Positions 1 through 7,970 of a DNA stretch of 64,000 nt are shown here, one piece after another. Origin of the DNA: Phototrophicus methaneseepsis (GTDB lineage: Bacteria; Chloroflexota; Anaerolineae; Aggregatilineales; Phototrophicaceae); assembly GCF_015500095.1 (NCBI RefSeq), contig NZ_CP062983.1, positions 2,604,001-2,668,000 of the forward strand, in the 5' to 3' direction. Both the position numbers and the translations under genes were made by a program. How positions within the stretch are numbered: the stretch's first letter is position 1; every line of letters starts with the position of its first letter. A model generated the notes under the pieces. The model saw only the letters and a list, made by a program, of their open reading frames with translations, made no database searches and was not told where the DNA came from.

Positions 1-307
1 TGACGAGCGATATGGAGATCGGGAAGAAGCCAACAATCATCAGGAAGAAGGGCACTGTGCGCTCACCGATCAGCGAAGCGCCATAGCCAGCCACAAACCC
101 TGAGACTTGTTGCGCGATGAATTGGGCAATAGCTGGGAAAACCAACGTCAGCACGATAATCGGCGTCAGGATGCGCCAATCTCGGAAGCTATCACGGACT
201 TCTCGGCGCGTGATGATGAGCGCATTTCGTAACGATGAACGCCGGGTCGAGCTAGTAGCATCCTGGGCCAGCATAGGTTCTGTAGGTTGGTAGGATAGAT
301 GCGTCAT
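1..307 (-). CDS. ABC-2 type transporter permease, 5' part only
   Basis: This gene runs off the left edge; only about the first 102 residues are visible. The protein starts with a cytoplasmic stretch of about 30 residues, then a segment ending in ITRREVRDSFRDWRI. That motif is typical of the cytoplasmic lead-in to the first helix of ABC-2/NatB-type export permeases. It is followed by a hydrophobic helix (TPIIVLTLVFPAIAQFI) and a second hydrophobic stretch. The start is the ATG whose complement is at 305-307, read from manual translation. The ATPase gene lies 22 bases upstream on the same strand, so ATPase then permease form one transcription unit. The substrate (ions, drugs or an envelope compound) cannot be told from this fragment. 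Confidence 0.8.
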   Translation of the reverse strand, partial: MTHLSYQPTEPMLAQDATSSTRRSSLRNALIITRREVRDSFRDWRILTPIIVLTLVFPAIAQFIAQQVSGFVAGYGASLIGERTVPFFLMIVGFFPISISLV

Positions 308-329
308 AGTGGCTGTGTGATCGTCTCTT

Positions 330-1283
330 TTATTCAGTCGCTGATGGGTCTGGTTGATGAAGCTGGGCTTCGTCTTCTGCGACGACTTGCAGATAAATAT
401 CTTCGAGCGTCTGGGTGAGGGGCGAGAGTGTGACGACTGCGACACCCAGGGCCGCACAGCGTGCCAATACCTGCGGATTCGCTGTGTAAGGGTCCGGGGT
501 ATGGTATTGCAGCCAGTTGGGGCCGCTGCTCGCAACATCAACCAGATCTGTGAGATCTGAGGCAAGGCCATTTAAGCTGCCGTTGATGCGCAGCTCCATG
601 CGTGGTTGACCGATGAAATGCTGGGCCAGCTCATCAATGGTGCCATTTGCGATGATGCGCCCACGTCGAATAATGGCGATACGATCTGCAAGGAGTTGTG
701 CTTCCGTCAGGTTATGTGTGGTAATGAGGAAGGTTCGCTCACCTTTTTGCAGGTCGATGATGGCATCTCGCACCTGTTTTGCGCTCTGGGGGTCCATTGC
801 GGAAGTCGGCTCGTCGAGTAAGAGAACGCGCGGGTCATGTATCATAGCGCGGACGAGGGCTAGCTTTTGTTTCATCCCCTTACTGTATTCACCAATGCGG
901 CGATCAAGCGCATCTTCCAGGCCAAAACGCGCCATCAGGTCAAGTGCGCGTCGCTGACGTAAATCGCGCGGCATATGGTACACCTGGCCGAAGAAGTCAA
1001 GATAATCTAGGCCCTTCATGCGTTCGTATAAGCCGTGCTGTTCTGTCAGTACGCCCACGTGCTCTCGCACGCGCTCCGGTTGTTTGACGACATCAAAGCC
1101 CGCGATCTGTGCACTGCCGGATGTCGGGGCCAGGATGGACGTCATCATGCGGACGGTGGTCGTTTTGCCTGCACCATTTGGCCCTAGCATCGCCAGGACT
1201 TCGCCCGGTTCCACATGCAGGGTTACGCGGTCGACCGCGCGGAAATCATCAAAATATTTGGTTAGCTGCTCTGTCTCGATCAA
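330..1283 (-). CDS. ABC transporter ATP-binding protein (NatA/CcmA type)
   Basis: Cytoplasmic ATPase of an ABC-2 exporter, paired with the permease that follows it. From the proposed start (317 residues) I see Walker A GPNGAGKT near residues 34-41, a signature variant YSKGMKQK, Walker B VLLLDEPTSAMDP and the switch histidine in LITTHNL. A C-terminal region of about 90 residues after the nucleotide-binding domain resembles the DUF4162-type tail of this family. The open frame extends 60 codons further upstream (to 1463), but that stretch is Arg/Ser-rich and unlike ABC proteins. I therefore place the start at TTG 1283, just before IETEQLTKYF, the usual beginning of the domain. No strong ribosome site supports it, so the start is the weak point. 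Confidence 0.88.
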   Translation of the reverse strand: MIETEQLTKYFDDFRAVDRVTLHVEPGEVLAMLGPNGAGKTTTVRMMTSILAPTSGSAQIAGFDVVKQPERVREHVGVLTEQHGLYERMKGLDYLDFFGQVYHMPRDLRQRRALDLMARFGLEDALDRRIGEYSKGMKQKLALVRAMIHDPRVLLLDEPTSAMDPQSAKQVRDAIIDLQKGERTFLITTHNLTEAQLLADRIAIIRRGRIIANGTIDELAQHFIGQPRMELRINGSLNGLASDLTDLVDVASSGPNWLQYHTPDPYTANPQVLARCAALGVAVVTLSPLTQTLEDIYLQVVAEDEAQLHQPDPSATE

Positions 1284-1323
1284 GTTTATACGCTTAAAAG
1301 CTATTCGCGGTCGGCTGATGATA

Positions 1324-1343
1324 CTATGCCCATTATGGCATAG
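1324..1343. promoter_or_regulatory. palindrome upstream of the ABC exporter operon
   Basis: A perfect inverted repeat CTATGCC-N6-GGCATAG lies about 40 bases upstream of the proposed ATPase start. It sits in the roughly 245-base interval between that start and the divergent response regulator gene. Twenty-base dyads like this are typical of dimeric repressor operators. The assignment is inference, since no regulator gene is adjacent. If the ATPase actually began at 1463 the palindrome would be coding. Confidence 0.3.
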
Positions 1344-1527
1344 CCTGGGGTTTGTGTTCCTAAATATTCGTGAAGTTTTCCACAACTTTTTAGGTCTCAG
1401 GAGCATACTGATTTGAGGCTGGATGAGTGTTAATACGGAACTTCGAGCGGACCAGAGTGCCATTAACGCTCAGGTCGAACGCTTATAAACTACAATTTGT
1501 GTATGAGTCTCATTCGGGAGCAGTATC

Positions 1528-1890
1528 ATGAATAAGCGCATTTTGATCGTTGATGATAACCCATGGAATACGCAGCTCGTGGCAGAGGTTCTGACTCGGC
1601 AAGATTTTGTTGTAGAGACGGCTTTGCGAGGGGATGTTGCGCTGGGTATGATCGCTGCAGATCGCCCGGACATGGTATTGCTGGATATTATGCTGCCCGA
1701 TGTGAACGGCATGGATATCGCGAAAGAACTGCGCGAGACTTATACGCCGGAGGAATTGCCCATCGTGGCGATGACGGCCCTTAACAACACGACCACAAAG
1801 CGGCAGTGTAAAGAGATCGGCTTTAATGAGATTATCGTCAAGCCTGTGACGAACCGTGAAGTCGTCGAATGTGTGAAACGTTACGTTTAA
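1528..1890 (+). CDS. single-domain response regulator (CheY/DivK-like)
   Basis: A stand-alone receiver domain of 120 residues, with no output domain. The acidic pair is D9-D10, the phosphoacceptor D53 (in MVLLDIMLPDVNG), the conserved Thr is in VAMTAL and the Lys in IIVKPV. It is likely to relay phosphate or act by protein contacts in the cytoplasm. A GGGAG ribosome site lies about 8 bases before ATG 1528. It is transcribed alone: the ABC operon upstream is divergent and a strong hairpin terminator follows immediately. No cognate kinase is adjacent, though three kinases occur elsewhere in the window. Confidence 0.92.
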   Translation: MNKRILIVDDNPWNTQLVAEVLTRQDFVVETALRGDVALGMIAADRPDMVLLDIMLPDVNGMDIAKELRETYTPEELPIVAMTALNNTTTKRQCKEIGFNEIIVKPVTNREVVECVKRYV

Positions 1891-1924
1891 CCCTGGCGCT
1901 ACTGGGAATTGGAAGTTAGAGAAT

Positions 1925-1956
1925 AAAAAAGCCTCTCACTGCTGAGAGGCTTTTTA
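1925..1956. terminator. bidirectional terminator between response regulator and lgt
   Basis: Perfect 8-base stem (GCCTCTCA / TGAGAGGC) with a four-base loop, preceded by six A and followed by five T. It can therefore end transcription of the response regulator on the plus strand and of lgt on the minus strand. Confidence 0.85.
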
Positions 1957-1998
1957 CTTTCTTAGGATGCAGCTCTGCCGAGTGGCTTCTGCTAGGCC

Positions 1999-3120
1999 TT
2001 AGTGAACAGGCTCCGCATGGGCGGAATCTCTGGATGGGCTCGGCTTAGATTGTTGAGGGACCTCTGCCGCTGCTGCACGGCGGCCACCACGCCCGCGCCA
2101 GATGTAGACGCCCAATGCCAGCAAGAATGTGACAACCGTCATAGCCTGTGAGCTGTTGATGGTCGTACCAGGGATATAAGCCACTTCGATACGCAGGAAT
2201 TCCAGCAAGAAGCGGATGACCGAGTACTGCATGACGTAAATCAAGAACAGGTCGCCATTCAGGAAGCGATTCTTATAGCGTGTGTACAGAATATACAGCA
2301 CGACGAAGGCAATGGCGCTCCAGATCGCTTCGTATAAGAAAATGGGGTGGAAGAGCGTGTCCGCCGGGTATTCAACGAGGCTGGCGTATTCACCCGTGCG
2401 CTTGCTAGCGTCAATGGTGATGCCCCAGAATGAAGACCCTGTCGGCAGGCCATACAGCTCTTGATTGACATAATTTGCCCAGCGCCCAATTGCTTGTGCT
2501 AATGGCAGTGCCACAGCAGCGATATCCAGCCAGGGCTTATAGTCGATACCTTCATCCGGGAACTCCGGCTCAAATTTGGGAATGCTATAAGGCTCGACTT
2601 CTTCGCCGCGAATACGCTGGTACAGCGCTTCAATCGCCCAGAAAATGAATGTTAGCGGGATGGCAATGGGCAGGAAGATGTAGTGGAAAACGCGCGAAAT
2701 AGAATTGTGGAAGCGGCTGGTATACAGCCATGCGCCCAGTGCGCCACCCAGGACTGCGCCAAAGATGCTCAGGCCACCATTCCAGATAGCGATTGCCCCA
2801 TTGGTCGTGTTAAAGAAGTTTTGCAGGAACCAGGCGGTATCCATACAGACTCTTGTGCTGTTTGGGTCGCCACAACCCGCCGTCAGGCTGATGGGTGGGA
2901 AGAGGACAAACCAAAGGCGCGCAGCGATAATGCCGGGGAAGATAGCCCATGTCAGGCCGCCCCATACATGATCCGGGTTGAGCTTCCGGCTGCTGGCAAG
3001 GCGTGCGGCGACATAAGCCGCAATGATCATCGCGGTGACGATGATGATGCCATAGTAGCGGATTTGCAGATCCCCCAGGAATGTGCCGCGCAGTAATATA
3101 TATTCTGCTTCAAATTCCAT
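1999..3120 (-). CDS. lgt: prolipoprotein diacylglyceryl transferase Lgt
   Basis: Transfers diacylglycerol from phosphatidylglycerol to the lipobox cysteine of prelipoproteins in the cytoplasmic membrane. At 373 residues it is polytopic and carries the Lgt signature as AIGRWANYVNQELYG (family form GR-GN--N-E--G), plus the HPIFLYEAIWS motif. It is longer than the usual 260-300 residues. The excess is a charged insertion of about 40 residues after LPIAIPLTFIFWAIEALYQ and a hydrophilic Ala/Pro/Ser-rich C-terminal tail of about 35 residues. It starts 3 bases after the stop of the CDP-alcohol phosphatidyltransferase gene, so the two are co-transcribed. The neighbour could supply the phospholipid from which Lgt takes its acyl donor. 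At least one lipoprotein with a lipobox is encoded in this window (25121-26308). Confidence 0.93.
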   Translation of the reverse strand: MEFEAEYILLRGTFLGDLQIRYYGIIIVTAMIIAAYVAARLASSRKLNPDHVWGGLTWAIFPGIIAARLWFVLFPPISLTAGCGDPNSTRVCMDTAWFLQNFFNTTNGAIAIWNGGLSIFGAVLGGALGAWLYTSRFHNSISRVFHYIFLPIAIPLTFIFWAIEALYQRIRGEEVEPYSIPKFEPEFPDEGIDYKPWLDIAAVALPLAQAIGRWANYVNQELYGLPTGSSFWGITIDASKRTGEYASLVEYPADTLFHPIFLYEAIWSAIAFVVLYILYTRYKNRFLNGDLFLIYVMQYSVIRFLLEFLRIEVAYIPGTTINSSQAMTVVTFLLALGVYIWRGRGGRRAAAAEVPQQSKPSPSRDSAHAEPVH

Positions 3121-3123
3121 CGT

Positions 3124-3747
3124 TTAACCGCCTCTGTTCTTGAGTGTTTTATAGACAAACCATAATCTTTGTAGTGCTGTAATATTCGTCCCCACTGCCA
3201 GGATCACCAGGCCGATTGTCAGCAAGCCGGGTATCAGCAGCATAATGAGGATCACCACGATGCGTTCTAACCGTGTAAACAGGCCAATCTTCGTCTCGAC
3301 ATGCACACCATCTGCACGCGCACGCACGTAACTGACGAGCAAACTGCCGAGTAGAGCGGCCACAGCGAGCAGCATCAGCTCGAACTGGTCCTGTACCGCA
3401 AAATAATAGCTCAAACCCGCAAAAATGAAACCGTCAGCATAGCGATCCAGCACAGAATCCAGCACAGCGCCGAACTTATCTGTGCGCTGCATGGCACGGG
3501 CGACGGCCCCATCAAGTGCGTCGAAGGGGAGGCCCAGCAGCAGGATGATGCCACCCGCGATAAATTCCCCCTGTGCGATGAAGACGCTAGCAATCGCCAC
3601 CATAACGAGGCCAGCAATCGTGATGGTATCCGGGTGGATGCCCAGACGATGCAAAAAGCGTCCTGTGGGGTCCAGTATATCGCGTGTAAGCCTGCGAACG
3701 CGATCCGTTAATACAACGGGTTTTTCTTGGGGTGTTTCCTCTGTCAT
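3124..3747 (-). CDS. CDP-alcohol phosphatidyltransferase family protein
   Basis: Integral membrane enzyme that condenses a CDP-diacylglycerol-type donor with an alcohol (glycerol phosphate, inositol phosphate or similar). The whole catalytic motif DX2DGX2ARX8GX3DX3D is present: DALDGAVAR, then GAVLDSVLD. The 207-residue form starts at ATG 3747 (MTEETPQEK), 27 codons inside the longest open frame. The upstream extension looks non-coding and lacks family similarity. Several hydrophobic helices follow the active site. Phosphatidylglycerophosphate or phosphatidylinositol-phosphate synthase are both possible, and the motif does not decide. It is the first gene of a two-gene unit with lgt. Confidence 0.9.
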   Translation of the reverse strand: MTEETPQEKPVVLTDRVRRLTRDILDPTGRFLHRLGIHPDTITIAGLVMVAIASVFIAQGEFIAGGIILLLGLPFDALDGAVARAMQRTDKFGAVLDSVLDRYADGFIFAGLSYYFAVQDQFELMLLAVAALLGSLLVSYVRARADGVHVETKIGLFTRLERIVVILIMLLIPGLLTIGLVILAVGTNITALQRLWFVYKTLKNRGG

Positions 3748-3889
3748 TCGTATCGCCAGTCGAGCAGCCGCGTAGGCTTTGTGTACAGCATCATGCGTCG
3801 AGCCAAAGCATAACGCAAACGCATGCAACTGACTAGCGTGGGTGTGGGGTGTGCCGGGTATTTTGAGCAGGTTGCCAAGAGGTTAACAC

Positions 3890-3918
3890 TTGCAAATGGC
3901 ATCTGATTCCTCTACACT
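3890..3918 (+). promoter_or_regulatory. sigma70-type promoter of tRNA-Pro
   Basis: TTGCAA (3890-3895), 17-base spacer, TACACT (3913-3918). The predicted transcript start near 3925 is about 8 bases before the mature tRNA 5' end. The position and spacing are what is expected for a monocistronic tRNA gene. Confidence 0.65.
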
Positions 3919-3932
3919 GTTGCAGTCAAGTT

Positions 3933-4007
3933 CGGGGCGTGGCGCAGCCCGGCTAGCGCGCACCGTTCGGGTCGGTGAGGTCGTGGGTTCGAATCCCGCC
4001 GCCCCGA
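3933..4007 (+). tRNA. tRNA-Pro (anticodon CGG)
   Basis: A 75-base cloverleaf read by hand. Acceptor CGGGGCG pairs with CGCCCCG, D stem GCGC/GCGC, anticodon stem CACCG/CGGTG around loop TTCGGGT, and T arm GTGGG-TTCGAAT-CCCGC. The discriminator is A. The CCA end is not encoded. It reads codon CCG. A hairpin terminator follows and a promoter precedes, so it is transcribed alone. Confidence 0.95.
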
Positions 4008-4016
4008 CAGACTTTA

Positions 4017-4047
4017 AAAAGCTCTGCTATTACAGCAGGGCTTTTTT
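4017..4047 (+). terminator. terminator after tRNA-Pro
   Basis: Stem AGCTCTGCT / AGCAGGGCT (one G-T pair) with loop ATTAC, then six T. It lies 13 bases after the tRNA. Confidence 0.8.
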
Positions 4048-4228
4048 GCTTCTAGGCCCCTGAGGCTGTTTATGAGCGCCATTGGACCGAATGGCCTTAT
4101 GCACCTCACCAGAGAGCACCCCGGCAATGTAACCAAAGTTATGCCCTTGTATCTATAGATCATCGCATTGACCGCCCTGGCGATGTATATTTTAAGCGTC
4201 GGTTAAATAGATCAATTAAGGACAGATG

Positions 4229-5407
4229 ATGCAAGTAGAGCAGTTGGGCGCGTGGGTCGATGCACGTGCATCTGAAATTGAAAACTGGCTGGAAACCCTG
4301 GTGAACATCAACACCTTTACCGCCAATACAGAAGGCGTTGATGCAGGCATGGATAAAATGTGTGAACTGACAGATGAGATGGGCTTTACTGTCGAGGCGA
4401 TTAATTCGCGGCATCGGCTGGTGAAGGCTGGCGAAGGCACACGCAAACCGCGTATTCTCCTCATTAGCCACATGGATACTGTGTTCCCGCCAGATGGCGA
4501 CTTCCTGGAATACAAGCGCATAGATGATGAACTGGTGACTGGGCCGGGTGTCGGTGATATTAAAGGCGGCTTGCTCATTGGTTTGTATGCGATGAAGGCT
4601 GTTGCCGAATTGCTGCCCGACTGCGATGTTCAGATGATTGTGAGCGCCAATGAAGAAATTGGCTCGCCAACGATTCGTGATTGGTTCATGGGAGAAAATA
4701 TCGACGCGGATTATGCCATTGGCCTTGAACCAGGCTTCCCACAGGGGCCGCTGACCGCAGATGTGCCGTTGGGTGTCGTCTATCAGCGTCGGGGTTACTC
4801 CGCGATGGAAGCGACCATCTATGGTAAAGAGGCGCACTCCGGCGTGCCCCACGAGGGCATCAGCGCGATTGTGGGCCTGGCAGAGCGCATTCTCAAGATT
4901 AATGCGTTGAATGCACCGGAGAAGGGTATTAGCACAAATGTTGGCGTCGTCAGCGGCGGCACGGCTGGCAATACCCTGGCCGCGACAGCGAAGGCGCTCG
5001 TCAGCTTCCGTTATGAGACGATGGCCGATGGCGAAGCGACCAAAGCGGCTGTCGAGGAAATCATCACAGCACCGACTGTCTATAATAAGCACCTTGATAT
5101 ATGGGACCGGGGTGAATTTGAGGTGCAAATTTTCACACCGCCGATGGAGCGTAATGAACGCAATCAGTATCTGGTTGATACTGTGCTGGCTGAGGCGGAA
5201 CGCCTGGGGCACAATGTCGTGCCGATAGCGCGAGGTGGCGGCAGCGATGCCAACTACATCAGCGCAGGCGGGACCCCTTCAATCTGTGGTATGGGCGCGC
5301 CATGTGTGGGCCTGCACAGCGCGAACGAAGTGATTCACCTGCCGATGATGATCCGCCGTGTGGAATTGTTGGCTGCGACACTTTACCGTCTGCTGACGGC
5401 TGAATAG
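4229..5407 (+). CDS. M20-family metallopeptidase (glutamate carboxypeptidase-like)
   Basis: Di-zinc aminoacylase/carboxypeptidase of about 392 residues, cytoplasmic (no signal peptide). Family landmarks are in order: first zinc His and catalytic-helper Asp in ISHMDTVFP, bridging Asp in GPGVGDIKGG, catalytic and ligand Glu pair in ANEEIGS, third ligand in GLEPG, and the last His in GLHSANEVIHL. The dimerisation lid domain lies between roughly residues 185 and 300. Two adjacent ATG codons exist (4226, 4229). AAGGA at about 4217 is better spaced for the second. It likely removes a terminal amino acid from peptides or acylated amino acids; the substrate cannot be read from sequence. It is transcribed alone and ends in a terminator. 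Confidence 0.9.
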   Translation: MQVEQLGAWVDARASEIENWLETLVNINTFTANTEGVDAGMDKMCELTDEMGFTVEAINSRHRLVKAGEGTRKPRILLISHMDTVFPPDGDFLEYKRIDDELVTGPGVGDIKGGLLIGLYAMKAVAELLPDCDVQMIVSANEEIGSPTIRDWFMGENIDADYAIGLEPGFPQGPLTADVPLGVVYQRRGYSAMEATIYGKEAHSGVPHEGISAIVGLAERILKINALNAPEKGISTNVGVVSGGTAGNTLAATAKALVSFRYETMADGEATKAAVEEIITAPTVYNKHLDIWDRGEFEVQIFTPPMERNERNQYLVDTVLAEAERLGHNVVPIARGGGSDANYISAGGTPSICGMGAPCVGLHSANEVIHLPMMIRRVELLAATLYRLLTAE

Positions 5408-5471
5408 GTGCCCAGGGCCTGAAACGGACTGCATTGGTCTATGGTCCATGTGGCACTTCTGTATAGGATAC

Positions 5472-5504
5472 AAACAGGGCGCACTTGCTGCGCCTTGTTT
5501 TTGT
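5472..5504 (+). terminator. terminator between M20 peptidase and EamA transporter
   Basis: Twelve-base stem AAACAGGGCGCA / TGCGCCTTGTTT with one G-T pair, loop of five, followed by further T. It ends about 22 bases before the EamA start, so it may reduce read-through between the two genes. Confidence 0.65.
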
Positions 5505-5525
5505 CATGAACCTGATGAAGGTACT

Positions 5526-6428
5526 ATGTTTGGTGAATTACTCGCTGTGGGATCCGCCTTTTGCCTGAGTGCGAATTCTATTTTAATGACGATTATCGGC
5601 AAGCGCTTTGGGTCTGTTGTCGCTGTGCGCGGTATGGTGACGATTGCGTTTTTTATTGCGACCTGCCTGCATCTTGTGCTGGTTGGCTTGCCGGACCTGA
5701 CGATTTTCCCTGTGGAGCAAGTCATCTATTTGATGCTGGCGGGTGTGCTGGCATTTAGCTTTGGCGCTGTGGCTTCTATGATGGCTTTTGTGCGCATCGG
5801 GCCGCGCCTGACCTCCTTAGTTGTGGCTTTAGGCCCTATATTTAGCTCAATTTTCGCGTTCTTCATCTTTGGGGAAGCACTGACATTGATGGAGATGGTT
5901 GGGATTGCCCTGACCCTGGGTGGCATCATGTTCGTCGTCACTGAGCCGGATAAGGACCTGGATGTGGGCACAGAGGCTATTGGCTCTCGTGATTATTGGC
6001 TGGGGGTATTCTTCGCCTTTTGTGCGGCGATCTTACAATCATTAATCCTCATCCTCAATCGCAAGGGGTTAGCCACGCCAATTGAGCCGATTACGGCGAT
6101 ATGGATACGGTTGATTGCGGGTTTTGCTGTGTTATGGGTCATGACGATTGCCCAGAAACAGGTTATCTTCTCGCTGAAGACCTTAGCGACCTCGCCCACG
6201 GGCCTGGGGTTTCTGTCACTCTCTTCTATCCTGGGGCCTAATATGAACGTCTTTTTGATCTTATCTGCGCTGCAATTGGCCCCGGTTGGTATTGTCTCCA
6301 CATTGTCGAATCTGAAGCCCATTATCCTCATTCCGCTAGGATACCTGATCTTCAATGAGCACATCACCAGACGCGCCACAGTCGGCACTTTTGTTGCTGT
6401 AACGGGCACGGTGATCATTTTCTTGTAG
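5526..6428 (+). CDS. EamA/DMT-superfamily transporter
   Basis: Polytopic inner membrane protein of 300 residues with about ten hydrophobic helices in two EamA-like halves. The first half ends around the EAxTxxEMVGIALTLGGIMFV stretch. The second ends with LGYLIFNEHITRRATVGTFVAVTG, the usual EamA closing helix pair. Such proteins export or exchange small metabolites such as amino acids or nucleosides; the substrate is unknown here. The start is ATG 5526 with GAAGG just upstream; the longer frame from 5448 crosses the terminator and was not used. It converges with the methyltransferase-like gene, with 9 bases between their stops. Confidence 0.88.
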   Translation: MFGELLAVGSAFCLSANSILMTIIGKRFGSVVAVRGMVTIAFFIATCLHLVLVGLPDLTIFPVEQVIYLMLAGVLAFSFGAVASMMAFVRIGPRLTSLVVALGPIFSSIFAFFIFGEALTLMEMVGIALTLGGIMFVVTEPDKDLDVGTEAIGSRDYWLGVFFAFCAAILQSLILILNRKGLATPIEPITAIWIRLIAGFAVLWVMTIAQKQVIFSLKTLATSPTGLGFLSLSSILGPNMNVFLILSALQLAPVGIVSTLSNLKPIILIPLGYLIFNEHITRRATVGTFVAVTGTVIIFL

Positions 6429-6437
6429 ATGGGGTGT

Positions 6438-7220
6438 TCAGGTGCCTTGTGCTGCTTTTTGTAAGATGACAGTACCCTTTTCTGTTTCCAACTCAGTTGT
6501 TTTGACCAGATCGTAAGCTTTGAGCCATCGTTTGATGGCGCGTTTTTCGTCTCTACGGTCGGCATCGTCTACCAGGATCGTCGCACCAAGTGACAGTCGA
6601 TCGTAAAAGACGGGTAGGGCCGGGTAGCGCACCATGGCTTGATCAATTCCCCATTGCGATGGCCCATCAATGGTTAGCATGTCGATATTTTGCAGGTCCA
6701 TATCTTCAACTGTGGCGGTGTTGTACCATGACCAGGTTTGCCCGTTGAGCATGAGCGGTGCCAGCGGCGCATGAATAACGGTCGCGATGTGGTCTAGCTT
6801 GTGCTCAATCAGCCGATCACGCGTGATCTGTGCGAAGTGCTCGTCTTGTTCCAGAGCTACCACACGACCTGACCCGTTTTGCTGGAGCGTATAGGCCGTT
6901 ACAATGGTGGATACACCGCAGCTTGCTTCTACGACGAGCTGTGGCTGTGTTTTACGGACTTGCTGCATGATGACCAGGGCGAAATCCGGTGAGATAGCCC
7001 AACGGCGCATGGGTGGCAATGGCGCAATAGGGTTAAGCTGTTGGTATAGGCCAATGACCGCCTCGAGCTGGCGATAATTCTGGAATGGCTCGTTCAGACG
7101 ATCATTGAGGATGTCCGTGACATCCACTGGGGTGAGGCTGGTAGCTGGTTCTTTGTGGGCCAGCATCCACCCGATGGCGATCCCCCCCGCCAAAAGCAGT
7201 GTGTCTTTCAGACTCGGCAT
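6438..7220 (-). CDS. membrane-anchored class I SAM-dependent methyltransferase-like protein
   Basis: About 260 residues. One N-terminal hydrophobic anchor (roughly residues 8-24, LLLAGGIAIGWMLA) is followed by a cytoplasmic or extracytoplasmic Rossmann-like domain. Motif I appears as VVEASCGVSTIV (family E-G-G-ST), followed by GRVVALEQDEHFAQITRDRL, where the acidic residue after the second strand would bind SAM ribose. Motif LTIDGPSQWG matches the post-II region of class-24-like O-methyltransferases. The start is ATG 7220 with AAGGGG upstream; the longer frame from 7283 overlaps the divergent gene. The anchor is unusual for this fold. The substrate is unknown. Confidence 0.75.
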   Translation of the reverse strand: MPSLKDTLLLAGGIAIGWMLAHKEPATSLTPVDVTDILNDRLNEPFQNYRQLEAVIGLYQQLNPIAPLPPMRRWAISPDFALVIMQQVRKTQPQLVVEASCGVSTIVTAYTLQQNGSGRVVALEQDEHFAQITRDRLIEHKLDHIATVIHAPLAPLMLNGQTWSWYNTATVEDMDLQNIDMLTIDGPSQWGIDQAMVRYPALPVFYDRLSLGATILVDDADRRDEKRAIKRWLKAYDLVKTTELETEKGTVILQKAAQGT

Positions 7221-7341
7221 GGTTTGCCCCTTCGCATGATCATTCCGATAGCCATTTGATGAGATCCCTGATTGTTTTGACATGCTGTGGCGTCATCACT
7301 TGCTACAGCGACTCTATAGCATACAGGTTAGATGGGTACGT

Positions 7342-7929
7342 ATGATAGCGCAGAAATCAACTTCTCACTTGTGGATAGCGATCCAACGATTCGTCAATGT
7401 GGTTGCTTTGCTTTGTTTGCTGCTGGCTGTGCTCGATTTTGTGGCCCAGGTGACGCCAGAGCAAGTGTTATCGGGGCGGCCTTTTTGGTACTGGGGCTAT
7501 GTCAATCATCATTTGCGGCCCCCATTCGCGCTTGTGATATTTGTGCTGCTGGTCGTCTGGGGCTTTTTGTGGTTTCTATGGCAGCCCCTACGGCTCATAA
7601 CCTGGCTTGCGGCGGCGTTATTCGCGCTGGCATGCGGTATTTTCACTTTATTGACGCCGGTGCGTGCATTCAATACCAGTGCTGTACATCTAGAGAGCGC
7701 CTCTTACGATGGGCGTGTTTTTCATCTGTTATACCAATCAGAGGGTATCTTCGATGAAACGTGTGTGCACGTGCTGGTCGTATGCGATGGCTTGGGGTTG
7801 ATCTGTGAGCATGTTGATCATTGGCAGTATGGGGCACTTTGTATGGGCCAGCACGCTTTGGTCAGCTTATCGGAGTTGGGCGTGGTGGTCGATGGTGATG
7901 TCGTGCTCAGGTGGGATCGTCTCCCATAG
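7342..7929 (+). CDS. hypothetical membrane protein
   Basis: I do not recognise a family. The 195-residue protein has three hydrophobic helices in its first half (around VVALLCLLLAVLDFV, ALVIFVLLVVWGFLWFLW, LAAALFALACGIFTLL). A soluble C-terminal domain of about 85 residues follows, rich in Val, His and Cys and predicted outside if the N-terminus is inside. The start ATG 7342 removes a 20-residue upstream extension that would overlap the divergent methyltransferase-like reading frame. The ribosome site is weak. It is flanked by divergent and convergent neighbours and so is probably monocistronic. Confidence 0.6.
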   Translation: MIAQKSTSHLWIAIQRFVNVVALLCLLLAVLDFVAQVTPEQVLSGRPFWYWGYVNHHLRPPFALVIFVLLVVWGFLWFLWQPLRLITWLAAALFALACGIFTLLTPVRAFNTSAVHLESASYDGRVFHLLYQSEGIFDETCVHVLVVCDGLGLICEHVDHWQYGALCMGQHALVSLSELGVVVDGDVVLRWDRLP

Positions 7930-7956
7930 GGCATGCTCATAAGCTGCATACCCTAT
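7926..7956. terminator. hairpin between convergent genes
   Basis: Eleven-base inverted repeat with one mismatch (ATAGGGCATGC / GCATACCCTAT) overlapping the stop codon at 7927-7929. There is no T run, so a role in termination is only suggested by its place between convergent genes. Confidence 0.35.
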
Positions 7957-7970
7957 AGGCGACGCATGGC

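Noticed and set aside
1284-1463. 60-residue N-terminal extension of the ABC ATPase
   Set aside because: Unlike any ABC protein N-terminus and would cover a palindrome in what is better seen as the upstream region.
4160-5212. 350-codon open frame on the minus strand
   Set aside because: It lies entirely opposite the M20 peptidase gene, whose catalytic motifs are intact; its own sequence is Arg/His-rich with no family pattern.
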